From Monomorium pharaonis (lineage: Eukaryota; Arthropoda; Insecta; Hymenoptera; Formicidae), in assembly GCF_013373865.1 (NCBI RefSeq), contig NC_050476.1, positions 17,869,686-17,933,685 on the forward strand: a DNA stretch of 64,000 nt. The letters are read 5' to 3'. The translations under genes were made by a program, and so were the position numbers. Each line of letters opens with the position of its first letter. The first letter of the stretch is position 1. This document shows, piece by piece, positions 11,836 through 23,129 of the stretch. The notes below the pieces were generated by a model, which worked only from the letters and a program-made list of their open reading frames with translations, had not been told where the DNA came from and did not search any database.

Positions 11836-12550
11836 CCCTAGTAGCACAATGCATTGTACATTGGGTACATTGGGTATTATTGACTAAACATTGATTATAT
11901 TGGGAGTGCATTGGCCAACGTCTTCCCAACGTAACGCCAATATTGGTTCGTAAAATATTGGTTTAAAATTAAAATGCAATTAATGTCCAATACAAGAAAT
12001 TGATTGGTTTAACATTAATCCAATGTTGAAGCAATATTGCTGCTTAGACAAATTGGCTAAATAAGGTGGAGCGTCCATTTTGCAATATTGGACCAATATC
12101 GAGAATACTGCCTTTACATTATTTATATTGCGCCCAACGTTGAACCACTATTGAACCCATATTGCTATTTAGATAAATTGGCTAAATAAGGTGGACCGTT
12201 TATTTTGCAATATTGGACCAATATCGAAAATACTGCCTTTACATTATTTATATTGAGCCCAACGTTGAACCAATATTGAACCCATATTGCTATTTAGATA
12301 AATTGGCTAAATAAGATGGACCATTTATTTGCAATATTTGACCAATATTGAGACTACTGCTTTTACATTATTTATATTGCGCCCAACGCTGAACTAATAT
12401 TGAACCCATATTGCTGCTTAGACAAATTACTTAAACAAATTGACTAAATAAGAAGCGTCCATTTTGCAATATTGAACCAATATTGAGAATATTACCTTTA
12501 CATTACTTATATTGCGTCCAATATTGCGCCAATGTTTTGTGCTATTAGGG
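11836..12550. mobile_element. Element with CCCTAGTAGCACAA termini and internal array
   Basis: The left end CCCTAGTAGCACAA matches the right end TTGTGCTATTAGGG in inverted orientation. The interior is repetitive and rich in CAATATTG-type words, and most of it is the tandem array annotated separately. No transposase is present. A target duplication could not be fixed. The arrangement suggests a non-autonomous element that carries or expanded a satellite-like interior. Confidence 0.7.
12052..12500. repeat. About 125-bp tandem repeat array, 3.5 copies
   Basis: ATTGGCTAAATAAG starts successive units at 12052, 12177 and 12302. A fourth unit starts ATTGACTAAATAAG at 12439, after a short extra segment. 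Each unit runs through GCAATATTGGACCAATAT, CTTTACATTATTTATATTG, CGCCCAACGTTGAACC and ATTGAACCCATATTGCT. Units differ at scattered positions, so the array is not freshly amplified. Confidence 0.85.
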
Positions 12551-13384
12551 ACAGCCTTCGCTGAAAGAAGAAGCGGAGCTACCTTGTTTACATGCTTTTC
12601 CAAGCGAAGCATCCATCTACCGAATGCACGCGACTCGCCGGAAGAGACCGAGGACGCCGCCGCCGGTCTCCACGTATCTCTAATATCTCAACGCACCTTA
12701 TTATCACAAACGTGAGGAGTAGAGAGGGAAAAAGGCCCTCTTATCGCTGTCACACCTCGGACGCACCGTCACTGCCACTGTCGCACCGTTAACAGATGGC
12801 GCGCGATTTTTCGCGGCATTTTCTCTCCACGTGCGAGACGGATAAAGAGGAGGATTCCACGCGGCCACGCGCGGATAAGGAACGTTTAGATAAAACTCCG
12901 AAACACAGGCGCCGGTTCTAGGAGAAATGATAACGGCGGTGACGCGATTAACGAGGGGAAAAAAAAACTCAACGAAGTTAAAGAGTGGGTGGAGACTGAA
13001 AAGACGAGGAAAAGAGAAAGAGAAAAGGGGGGAGGAGGAGGAGAAGGAGGGAGTGAGACGGGCGAGGCACCGACAACGATGTCTCTGTACTGACTGCAAC
13101 TGACTGACGACGAGTTGTTCGTATAATGTACATAGAGTATACGAGAAAGAGAGAATGCCGGGGCGGGAGAGGGGACCAGGGACGCGAGAAAGAGCGAGAG
13201 GAGGGTAGGGAATAATGAGGAGAGAGAGAAAGAGAAAGAGAGAGAGAGAGAGAGAAAGAGAATGGACGGAGAGAACTAGCCGTAAAACCGGCAGAGAGAT
13301 GCGCGAAGCATCCTTCTCCTCTCACGACTCACTCGATTGTGAGCGGACTACTCGCTGATAACACACGCAACAGTTACAGGTACA
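12551..13384. other. CpG-rich segment with purine-rich tract
   Basis: GC-rich on both strands until about 12900. It then becomes a long purine-rich tract on the + strand (12950-13270) ending in (GA)n. Long minus-strand frames at 12704-13099 and 12978-13325 are Ser/Leu/Phe-rich products of this tract. A 5' exon or promoter region is possible because a TATA/Inr pair follows. Confidence 0.4.
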
Positions 13385-13420
13385 TATATATTTTACCGAT
13401 GACACATCGGCGTATCAGTG
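13385..13420 (+). promoter_or_regulatory. Candidate TATA/initiator core promoter
   Basis: TATATATTTT begins near 13385, and TCAGTG, which matches the insect initiator TCAKTY at five of six positions, lies at 13415-13420. The predicted start A is at 13417, about 32 bases from the TATA word, which is the canonical spacing. The pair lies at the 3' edge of a CpG-rich segment. Downstream on the + strand come a perfect palindrome (13580) and a 277-codon frame (14873). Both motifs are short, so chance occurrence is possible. Confidence 0.3.
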
Positions 13421-13579
13421 GGAAATCGCAGTGATTCTCAGTCTTCGGTAAAAGGACGCACGACGCGGTCGATTCTCGATCGCGGCCGACGTGTCTCGGG
13501 GAAAGATTTGATCAAGTCCTAGTGTAATCAAGCTTTTAGAATGTTTTAATTATAGATTATATAGGTATTATATAGGTTA

Positions 13580-13917
13580 TACACGGAGAGAATTTTCTCT
13601 TAAAAATTACCCTGAAAATCGTGGTAATTGTGAGACAACGTAAACCTTGGAAAATTTTACCATACTTTTAATAAAATTTACAAAAATTTAGTAAAGTTTA
13701 GTAAAATTTTAAGAAAATTTGGCTAAGTTTTAGTAAATTTTACTATACTTCTAACAAAATTTACTAAAACTTAGCCAAATTTTCTTAAAATTTTACTAAA
13801 CTTTACTAAATTTTTGTAAATTTTATTAAAAGTATGGTAAAATTTTCCAAGGTTTACGTTGTCTCACAATTACCACGATTTTCAGGGTAATTTTTAAGAG
13901 AAAATTCTCTCCGTGTA
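13580..13917. mobile_element. Family A palindromic MITE, perfect arms
   Basis: The ends CACGGAGAGAATTTTCTC and its complement are flanked by TA on both sides. The left arm (13581-13741) and right arm (13756-13916) look identical over 161 bases by eye, separated by a 14-base centre (13742-13755). Other copies in the window are shorter or decayed, so this is either the youngest insertion or one homogenised by gene conversion. A TA target and simple termini fit a Tc1/mariner-mobilised MITE (inference). Confidence 0.9.
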
Positions 13918-14872
13918 GATACGTTATATAAATCTGTGTTGAAGAAGTCTGTGTTACTTGTCTTAGAGAAAACATATTAAATATTTTATAACTTCATTTT
14001 CTTTTAATGACTGCAAAACAAGCCATAAATAAATAAAAGTTATAATTGTTAGTTTAACCCTAACGTGTAATTATTAGAATGACCGGGAAATTACCATAAT
14101 AACTTTTTTTGGCAAATGAATTATTATTGGCATAATTTCTTTTCTACATATATTACTTTATGAAACAATCGTACTGTCTATCTAAGATAAAAAAATTCTT
14201 ATAATATCTCATAATATTTTTTAGAATCTTTTATATTTTAAAACGATTTCTAAAAATTGTTTTGATATTATTTAATTTTATAAGGTTTCCTCAAAAATCA
14301 AAATAAAAAGTATTAAAATACTTCAGAACTCAGAGGTAGAGAAAAAAGATTTAATTTTTACATTTAGTATTTCTATTTGTTCAGCTTACATTTATTTCAC
14401 AAATACAACAGATATAAGATCGTATCACACGACATTCAACGTCTCACGGTTTATTTTCTTCCCTCGTTTCTCTATATAAAGTGAGTACTATTATTTTCAA
14501 TTTTTCCCATTCATTCCAAGATAGGTTTCAATTCACATAGAGAATCTGAAAAATTTTCTAAAGTGCTATAAAATGTACATAAGATCCTAAAAATATATAT
14601 ATAAAAATTTCTTTTTAATGGAAGAAAATTTTTCACCAAGAATTAAACGCGTTTAATTACACATTCTTTCTATATATTGTTACGTAGTGCTTGGCTCAGA
14701 GCGTTGAAATTAAATTATGCACACATGTCCGGAATTATAAATAAGACAAGTACCGCAGACAGATATCACTTGGTAATGTAGCAACACCTAGGTCAGTAAA
14801 AAATTCCTCATTAAGCTGAACAAGCAAATGGAATTTTAATTAAAGCACCTTGCGTGTGAACTGAGAATTACC
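13918..14872. other. AT-rich non-coding stretch
   Basis: No gene, palindrome or array identified between the palindromic element and the long open frame. Confidence 0.5.
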
Positions 14873-15706
14873 ATGAAGGTAGTTATCGCCAGCTCGTATT
14901 ACCGCGATTCTATAGAACCGCGTGATTTATCTCGGAATTATGAACGACCATTCTCCGCAACCCCGCGGTTATTTCTAGCTTTCGAAAATTATACCCGCAA
15001 AAAGACGAGAGAAAGATTTAAAGAACGTATTAATTCGCGTCTGCTCTACAAATATTGTTTTCGATTCGTCGCGACTCTCGGATTCACCCAAGACTTTCGA
15101 CACGCTGCACCGAGGAGACAACTGAAAGTACTGAAAGTACTGCAAAAACGATCACCGCATATTATTTTGTCGTACTCACATGACGAAAGCGCGTTTCACG
15201 TCTATCACATAGCTTTTTATCGTACGGTAAACAGAAACGATCGTGATATACTACGTGCGTTCCGCAAATACATGGGACAGTGCGCTCGATTCGTAAACGC
15301 AAAGCAGAGGTTTTCCCGCGAGGTAAAGGCGACTTTTCAATCTTTCCGAGATTCAACCTTCTCCTTCGATCGCGAGATGGATTCTTCTTCTTTTTTTTTT
15401 TTTTTTTTTTTTTTGTTTCGACTTCAATCAAGCGTACGAGAAAGCGTTCGCCCGAAACTCCCGCTGCTTGACCTTCGTCTGATTTTTATTTCAACTTGCA
15501 TGGAAGAAAATTTCATGATTTCACGATTTCTTAAACCCATGTCGGCATATTCATTTGGTTTCTTCCAGTTTTCCCTCACTTTTATTATTTTTTTTCTATC
15601 TAAGCGTCAGTCGTGCGACCATAATTTATCGATCAAATGTGCACAATCGCATTCAAGTTGCAAGGTAAACGACTGCTTGCGCAAGAAATGTCGAGTATGC
15701 AGCTGA
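14873..15706 (+). CDS. Doubtful 277-codon open frame, unrecognised
   Basis: This is the longest ATG-started frame of the window and sits in a moderately GC-rich patch. The ATG context (TTACCATGA) is reasonable. The first 165 residues are Arg/Phe-rich without any motif I recognise. A run of about 22 T at 15390 encodes a nine-Phe stretch. The tail has a hydrophobic segment (about residues 225-243) and a Cys-rich end (CX2KCRVC-type). The T-run inside the frame argues against coding, while the length argues mildly for it. It could be a taxon-restricted gene, a non-coding RNA or chance. Confidence 0.15.
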   Translation: MKVVIASSYYRDSIEPRDLSRNYERPFSATPRLFLAFENYTRKKTRERFKERINSRLLYKYCFRFVATLGFTQDFRHAAPRRQLKVLKVLQKRSPHIILSYSHDESAFHVYHIAFYRTVNRNDRDILRAFRKYMGQCARFVNAKQRFSREVKATFQSFRDSTFSFDREMDSSSFFFFFFFLFRLQSSVRESVRPKLPLLDLRLIFISTCMEENFMISRFLKPMSAYSFGFFQFSLTFIIFFLSKRQSCDHNLSIKCAQSHSSCKVNDCLRKKCRVCS

Positions 15707-17996
15707 GTTTCGATACCGGCGCGCCGATGTGTTTCTTCTATAACGAAAAAATTCAATAGCGGAACACACCGAGGTCACGAAGATTTGAATTATGTATAAT
15801 GCTATCGTCTACGCGGCCATACAACATCAGTGATAAATGTTTCCTTCAATTAATGCCTACATACTATATATAGTATCCTATTTACAACAAATTAAGGTTC
15901 AACGTTTAATATCATTCTGTCATTCAAACCAAAACAATTAGATACTGTAGTTTAGTTAATTAAAAGATAAAATTCTCTGTACGATACCTCTACCCACATC
16001 TTAATTGTTTCTGTCATCATTTCAAAAGAGGAAATCACTAAAATGATTCTAAAAATTTCATTATTCGTAATTACGGTAAGTATCCCTAAAATTATCTTTG
16101 TCCTTTTTTATTTTACACAACTTTTTCTAATTAAGGAATATAAATAAAAGAAATTGGAGGAAGGTCATCAACTGGCATGCAAAAATTTAAAAACAGAAAT
16201 TTGAAAACAAATGTAAATAGTTTGCCAGTGATCTTCTGTCAGATAGTGTAACGGCTTTTATAATATTGTCTTATATTTTGTAATATAAGACATGCTATCG
16301 CAACATAACAAAAAATGAGTGTGTGAGAAATTTGACCCCAAGATTTACACAGTAAGCTACATTCTCCATTTTCTTTTTGCATTAGCTTGAGTCATTTGTA
16401 TAAAATATTTACAGATTAATATATATAAGGATTTTTAAAAACCTTCACTACAATGTAAAACATTTTTTGCCGATTATACAAACACTTTATATTGTTCTGC
16501 AAAACGCAACATGTAGCGCAACTATAAAAGTCAAATTAAGTTATATTTATTTTTAACAGATTTTATTTAGAAAAAAACCAATGAATATATAAATTATAAA
16601 TTTTTATTTCTTTAATTATCTATTATGTTTTTTTAGTGTTAACGGTGCAATATTTTCGAAAAATAAGAGTGTGTCGCTTTAGGAGACCTACGTCAGTATT
16701 AGCGATTTTCTTAGTTTTCGTTATTTTGCTTCATTTATTATTAAACATGTATATAGATTTAATTTTTATTCTTATTTATATTTTGTTGTATTTTTAAATA
16801 AAATTTTATGTCTTATACTTTCCTGCCCTCAAATGTTTATTGCATTGTCCGTAAGCCTAAATAACCGTACAATTTAATATTCTTGAGAAATCTTGATTGT
16901 GTATATTTGATTGTGCCGGTGACACAGTTCCTCAGGCTCAGGAAACATCGAGCACTCCTACTGTCGATAAACGATGAGTATACTAGAGAAGAGACGAAAA
17001 CGAGACTAGTCGATAAGGTAGACATTAAACAATGAGCTAAATGGTTTATATATCTTTTTGTAATTTTGAAAATCTTATTTTGTGAAAGAACCTATCATTG
17101 GTACTGCGGGTAGCGAAACAATGGAAGTAATAAAATTTATTTAAAAAGTGTTTAAATGCAAAATTTTCAATGCAATTACTTTCTTTGAAAGGTTAATTTT
17201 TCAAATATTATCCAATAAAAATTAGAACAGCCTGACGTGTGGAAATGTAAATATTTTATGTTTAGTGCTGCATTGTAATAATATGCCAAGTATGAAGATG
17301 TAAAACGAAACGCGGACAGATAAAATGTCGCAGTAGATTGTAATTAGTATACACTTATCGCACATTGTTCGTTAAACAAACGATACGTGCTAATCAATAC
17401 AAAGTGCGATTACATTATCAGCAGTCGTTTTATAATCTAGTGATTAATTCAATAAGTGAACGAAATCGATGAACTCTTCGAAGCTCTTCTATTTTTCTAG
17501 ATTACTAGATAATATATTATAAATATATAACATTATAAATTATTTAATAATTCATGAAATGCAAAATTTAATTAACACCTACATGATAACAATTGTAACT
17601 TATTTTAATGAATATCGAGAAGAAATTAATTTTCTTGCTTTTGCACTATATGTAAATACATAATCACGACAAAAATCGTAAAACATGTATAAGTTTACGT
17701 ATCAAAATATATTAATCATCTAGATGTTTCTTTCGTGACTCATAATGCGAATCATCGAAATACTGAATCAACGTTCTTATTTACGATATTCATACAATCT
17801 ACCTCTTGAGTTTCTTTTCTCTTTTTGGATAAACGAGATTCACCGCCTAAAGTAACAATTTGGAACGGGATACCCGTCTAGACGAGAAGTGCTTCATTAA
17901 TATTTATAAATTCAAAACGCGTAATTACGCCAGGAAACAAGCATGGTTGCATAATGCACATGTGTATGACAAAATGCACGCAATTTCTTATTCCTT

Positions 17997-17999
<3 letters not shown>
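15707..17999. other. AT-rich non-coding region
   Basis: No gene is established. A short hairpin lies at 16267-16292 (TGTCTTATATT and its complement around TTGT). A possible signal-peptide-like first exon at 16043-16075 is discussed in the findings. Confidence 0.45.

Positions 18000-18040
<41 letters not shown>
18000..18040. repeat. C-run followed by (CT)n microsatellite
   Basis: A run of C residues is followed by about 15 CT units. A small frame ending here (17860-18045) owes its Ser/Leu tail to the repeat. Confidence 0.9.
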
Positions 18041-18041
<1 letters not shown>

Positions 18042-19189
18042 GTAATGCTCACGTTCGTAATGCTAAATATACGTATATTTACTTATGCAAATTTTGGGTA
18101 CTGTGGATTCAGAGATTTCATTTGTAAGATTTTTATCAACTGTACTTTATGAATGTGAAGAACGTAATGTAAGAATAATTTTATCAACGATAGCTTCACA
18201 AATATGTTTTTTTGTGTGAAAAACGTTCCATTCTTGTATCGAGAAGTAAAATGTTATTACTAAAATTCATATCTGTGTAAGATTTGTATGAAAATAATCA
18301 TTATGACATAAAGTTAATTCAATGACGCTATTTTCGGTGTATCCTGTTTACATTTTTTTAATAACCAAGAAGCTGATACTGTACAACGAAAATTATAATC
18401 GTTATGTAACGGATTAACGAGATATAATACTGTACCAATCACAAATCATCGGTAATCAAATTCTAGTTCCAATTGACTTTTTGTAATCTCTCAATTGTTT
18501 CTCTCCTACATATGACGTCATATAAGTATACGTCGCAGATATAAACGGACTGTAATTAAAAACGGTGACTTACAAGAAATTATTTTCCTTGCGGTTCGAT
18601 TTCAACTACATTGTTCGAGGTCATGCGTATTCCATTATTGTAGAGTGTACACAGATTATAGTAAAATTGACTGAAAACCCGACAAATGATAATAAATTAC
18701 TGAATATGAAACATGATTACTGCCATTTCAATATTTTCAATGATTGTGCGGTAATAAAGGGAGATGTATCGACATCTAATTAACACAACATACGCAAACT
18801 AATTCTGCATTAAACATACAACGTGAAACAAAATGCTAAGAGCAAATAGTCTATCATTTAGTAATTACCAAAAGCAAATGGCAAATGTAAATATGTTAAA
18901 TGCATTGCATTATATTAGCAAAATTTAAGAACATAGCCACATAAAAAAATATCGTATATGTCATTCTCTAAATTTAAAATTACTAAAATATACATAATAA
19001 ATAAAATAACGAATAAACATAACACAATATATCACAATTTTCAAATTTAATCCATTTTACATGTCCCTAAATTTTTGTATATTAATTTAACACAAAATGA
19101 ATATGAGAAAGTAAATATGTATTAGGTAAAAGAGTAATATAAGAAATATATTATTTTGACAGAATTTGAAAACAATTATAGAAATGAAA
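18041..19189. other. AT-rich non-coding region
   Basis: No gene supported. The frame 18565-18783 (plus, 72 codons) lacks an ATG at its start and shows no domain. It was considered as a downstream exon but not accepted. Confidence 0.4.
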
Positions 19190-19760
19190 CTGTTTGTATA
19201 AGAGTAAGGATTTTGAAATAGAGAAAAAAGTGGACGCAGATCGTAGCCCTTAGGCAATGAGAGTGAAAAGCAGAAAGGAGGAGGAAAGGACTGCAGAAAG
19301 AAGATCAAGAATAGTAGAGGATGACGAAGCAAAACGCATATACAAAAAAAAGCGGAAAAGGTAAATGGAGATCCTGGGTAACGAGGCAACAGAATTCTAG
19401 AAGAATATTATAGGAGACGATCTAGAAAGCAACAATACAGATAGGCGTAGAGAAAAGAAAAGAAACGGATCATACGATCTGGTAAAGTAAAATAAAGACT
19501 GTACAAATAAAAAGAGAAACATGGATTTTAAAGAGGTGAAAAAAAAGAGTTACGAGAGGAAATAGATTTTGAAGTTTGAAGTGTCTGTAAAGGCAATGGA
19601 ATTGGAAATACATAACTAGGAAAAGAGGAGAAAAAGAGTGAATAAGAAATAACATAGACAAGGAGAAGGAAAATCCATGGTGAAACTATTGGTTGAAACA
19701 GAGTTGTAAGAGAGACAAGAGGAAATATCAAGGTAAAGGAGTATGGGACATTATTTATTG
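19190..19760. other. Purine-biased strand segment
   Basis: For about 570 bases the + strand is strongly A/G-rich, with words such as AGAAAGGAGGAGGAAAGGA, yet it is not a simple repeat. All + frames contain several stops; the minus frames (19087-19389, 19528-19731) are Phe/Leu/Ser-rich complements. It could be a decayed transposon coding region, many of which are purine-rich, or part of a non-coding transcript. Confidence 0.35.
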
Positions 19761-21020
19761 TGACCTATACTGTGCAGAGAGGGAGAGAGAAGTAAAATGC
19801 CATGCGATGTATCGGATAGGATAGATGAATAGTTAAACGGATGGAGGTACGTTTGTGATAGAAAATTTGTAAGATAGGGATGGATGTTTGGATAAGTCCT
19901 TGATTGTAAACCAAGTCCCTTCTTGGCATTGTATACGCTTGAAGTAAATAAATTCTAGAAGCATATTTCTTCAGTAAAATTAACATTTATAATGGCGACA
20001 CGTATATTTTACTTATTTATTTTAGAATTTATGTTTAAAAATTATATTATTTTTATATTATTTGTTCGTTCAGTCATAAATTGTGTTTTAACACTAAGAA
20101 ATGTTGAATATCAGTTTATATGAGCATGCAGAATATAACATATTTAAATAATATTATCACTATTATATCAAATTCGCTTGGGTACTTTTTGAAAGTTTAG
20201 CTAGATATAAACCTGAAAATAATTTTGTCAGATCATTAAAATATTAGATGTAATAATTAGTTAAATCATGCAATATAAAACTTTTGCCGAGAAAAGGACA
20301 AATTAATTCGCATGCTTTCATAGTATTTTTTTCTTATTAAAATTTGTAAAGAATACAATAGCATTTTGTTATTTTTGATGCTAATAAATTGAATAATTTT
20401 TAAGACTATATCGGCTCAGCATTACATAGCTGCACAATTTAACTAATTTTATATTAAATTTAACTTTTTAAAATAAATTCTGATTATTCATTTGTCTACC
20501 TAATATTATGAAGGACTCTCAAATTGATTATTAGGATGTCAAATTTTTTTGCAACATTTCTCATCATGCTTGATTGTTCAACATAATTATTTTGATATTT
20601 CAAAATTATTTTGAAATTTATATCTAACTAATTTTTTAGCACCACCGTTCTTTTCGTACTCTTATGTTAAAAACTTAACAGAAAAGATTTTAATAAAGAT
20701 TGCTTTCAAATGCAAACGTTTATGCGATAACATTTCAAACTTTCCAGCGTAATTTATTCTTTTTACTAAAAAAGACGTAAGTAAATGAGCTGGCCTCATT
20801 AATGGGTTTATAATCGCCTCATTCTGCGCTTTATTCGTCTTACACAAGGATCGAATGTGCACGATGATTTCACGCCGAAGGGTGATACTCAGAGCTGACT
20901 ATAAGATATGAATACCGACCATTATACTCGTAATAAACAGGATTTTACATCAAGTGTAGACGAGGGGACATATCGATGATTTTAAAGACTAAAAGACAGA
21001 TACACGTTACATCTATAGAT
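19761..21020. other. AT-rich region with a degenerate repeat copy
   Basis: No gene supported. About 20540-20610 (through TTGCAACATTTCTCATCATGC and AATTATTTTGATA, read piecewise) resembles the reverse complement of 3270-3340 and the + strand at 38035-38095. This indicates an old dispersed repeat. Confidence 0.4.
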
Positions 21021-22385
21021 CTTTATGTACCACTCCTAGATCTCTCGAGTTACGAAGGTCCCCAAGGTACTTGAGAGCGGCGGCGTGACGTCATCGCCGT
21101 TTAAATCAACTCGGAATCCCAGAATGAATGCGGAAGGGCGAAGGACAAGGCTTAACACGCCGATGAACGAGCTCAGGCGAATGCAACGGCAACATACGCG
21201 CCGCCACAAAGCGCCGATTGTGAAGACCCCGTTACACGAAGTGCGGGTTGCAGGTACGTGCACATTAGCCGCCCAATCCCGGACCGGAGGAATGCGCTTT
21301 ACCGCTGTGAATCCTCCTCTCACGTGAGCGTCGGCAGGTTCGGATGCTCTTTGTCCGTGAGATCTGACCTGATCCAGTAGCCTACCATCTGCCGCCATCT
21401 GCCTCCGCAGAGATTTTCACGAAGGAAAGAATCCAAGAGACCCAGAAAAACACCGAGGGATCTCGGAGAAATGCGCTTCTCTGCGAAACACCTTTCGGCG
21501 AGACTGCGTTTACAACTTTACCGTCATACCGTGTACACATATACGTATATGAGTGCGATAAAAATGTACTTCGAGTTATCTGAAAAATTAAACGTTTTCT
21601 TTCTGCATTGTTGCGCGTAATGTCTTTGGTGAGAAAATTTATTTCTCATAATACTTTGTAATATTTAAAAAAACTTATTTATTTTCGAATTTCTAAAAAC
21701 GATATTTTAAACTTTTTCAAATTCTATAAACTTTTTTGAAAAGTCTAGGAGGACAAATTTTAAGAATCTTTAGAATATTTTAGAATGTAAAGAATTCTAG
21801 AAGAAATTCTAAAAGGCTTTTTCCTAGCACTTTTGAAAAATGTTTTTATTCGTATAAGAAATTTGAGCAATTTTGTAGGAAAATAAAAAAAGAGCACAGC
21901 AAAAAAGCTAAAAATTAGTTATAGACAATGTAACTTGTTTTGCATGACTTATTTTCTAATGTAATAAAATTTGCAAAAAACAAAAATATATCCTTTGATA
22001 AATTAGAAGATAATTCCTTTCCCGCCAATTTCGTCAATTTTCAAATTATTTCAAAATCAGAAATTTGTAATTTCTGAAAGAAAGATAACTTCTCGTATTC
22101 TGAGCGACTGTTCACAAGTTAAAAAACGTAACCCACAATGTTTAATATCAAAACGGACTTACAACAAATTGTACGAACTTTTGAACGACCTATAATCACG
22201 ACTCGATATCGCCCACAATCGAACTCGAACTTGTAGAGCGACAACGTTAGACCGAGCCTGAAATTCAGATACGTCCCTCTCCTGCCCCGTGGCCTCTTCC
22301 TGTGCTCGTGTCCTTCATCTCGCTCCTATGAATGGATACGTGAACATAAAGCGTCAGTCCGTTTCTCTCACATCCGCCTATTTCG
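21021..22385. other. CpG-rich patch then AT-rich DNA
   Basis: 21030-21560 is CpG-rich with overlapping frames on both strands and no recognisable product. 21600-22100 is AT-rich. 22200-22385 becomes CpG-rich again and leads into a candidate 5' exon. No supported gene. Confidence 0.4.
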
Positions 22386-22833
22386 ATGCAGACGCGCGCC
22401 CTTCGCTTTTCGTTGGGGGAGAAAATTATTTCTGGCAGCCGGGCAGCGATCTTTTCTCCGCAACGTAGAGAGCAACGGGCGCAACGATTTACTATACTAC
22501 ACTACTACTCGATTAACGATCGTTCACAAACGCCCGTCCCGGCCGGCATTCTCGCGACGCGGGAAGACTATGGGAATCCCATTACACCTCCTATCCTCCC
22601 ATACCTCGAATCGCTTCGCCGTTATCGGTAAGTACCCGTGAACGTGAGATCTCCTACAAGAGCCCTGGGATCCTATGCCTCACGTCGAAGACAATGGAAC
22701 TCGGTTCACTGTATAATACCGATAGCTAGTCGAAGCCTATCGTCGGTTGAAATATAAGAAGTATAGACGCAAGTCTATCAGACAGATAATCGACGAAACG
22801 GGAAACAAAAGGAAATAAATTATTACAAAATAC

Positions 22834-23043
22834 TACACTGAGGAAAATATCTGGTGAGAGTAACCAGAATTCTGGTTACACGATCATTCACTATACGATT
22901 TAGTAAGCTGAATCTGAATTCTGGTGAGATATCCAGAATTCTGGATATACTGAGAAAAATATCTGGTGGATTAAATAAAATTCTGGTTACACGAATATTC
23001 ACCAGAATTCTGATGAATCTCACCAAATATTTTTCCCAGTGCA
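22834..23043. mobile_element. Short MITE packed with CCAGAATTCTGG palindromes
   Basis: The left end CACTGAGGAAAATATCTGGTG is mirrored by CACCAAATATTTTTCCCAGTG at the right. Inside, the 12-base palindrome CCAGAATTCTGG occurs at 22864 and 22933, with a partial copy near 23005. CTGGTGAGA and its complement also recur. The termini resemble the CACTGAG family, but the interior is unrelated. Confidence 0.7.
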
Positions 23044-23129
23044 CGAATAATTACTTCTTACTGTAATCTGTTACATTAACAGGTTTCTGATGGTAAAGAG
23101 ACAAACATCTCGATTATATTATCGCATAT

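Noticed and set aside
18565..18783. 72-codon frame as a downstream exon for the 16043 candidate
   Set aside because: The phase is compatible, but the acceptor has no pyrimidine tract and AT-rich frames of this size are expected by chance.
21784..21806. AGAATGTAAAGAATTCTAGAAG resembling miR-1 (read as two words)
   Set aside because: It matches the seed region only loosely, with several mismatches after it, and no foldback precursor surrounds it.
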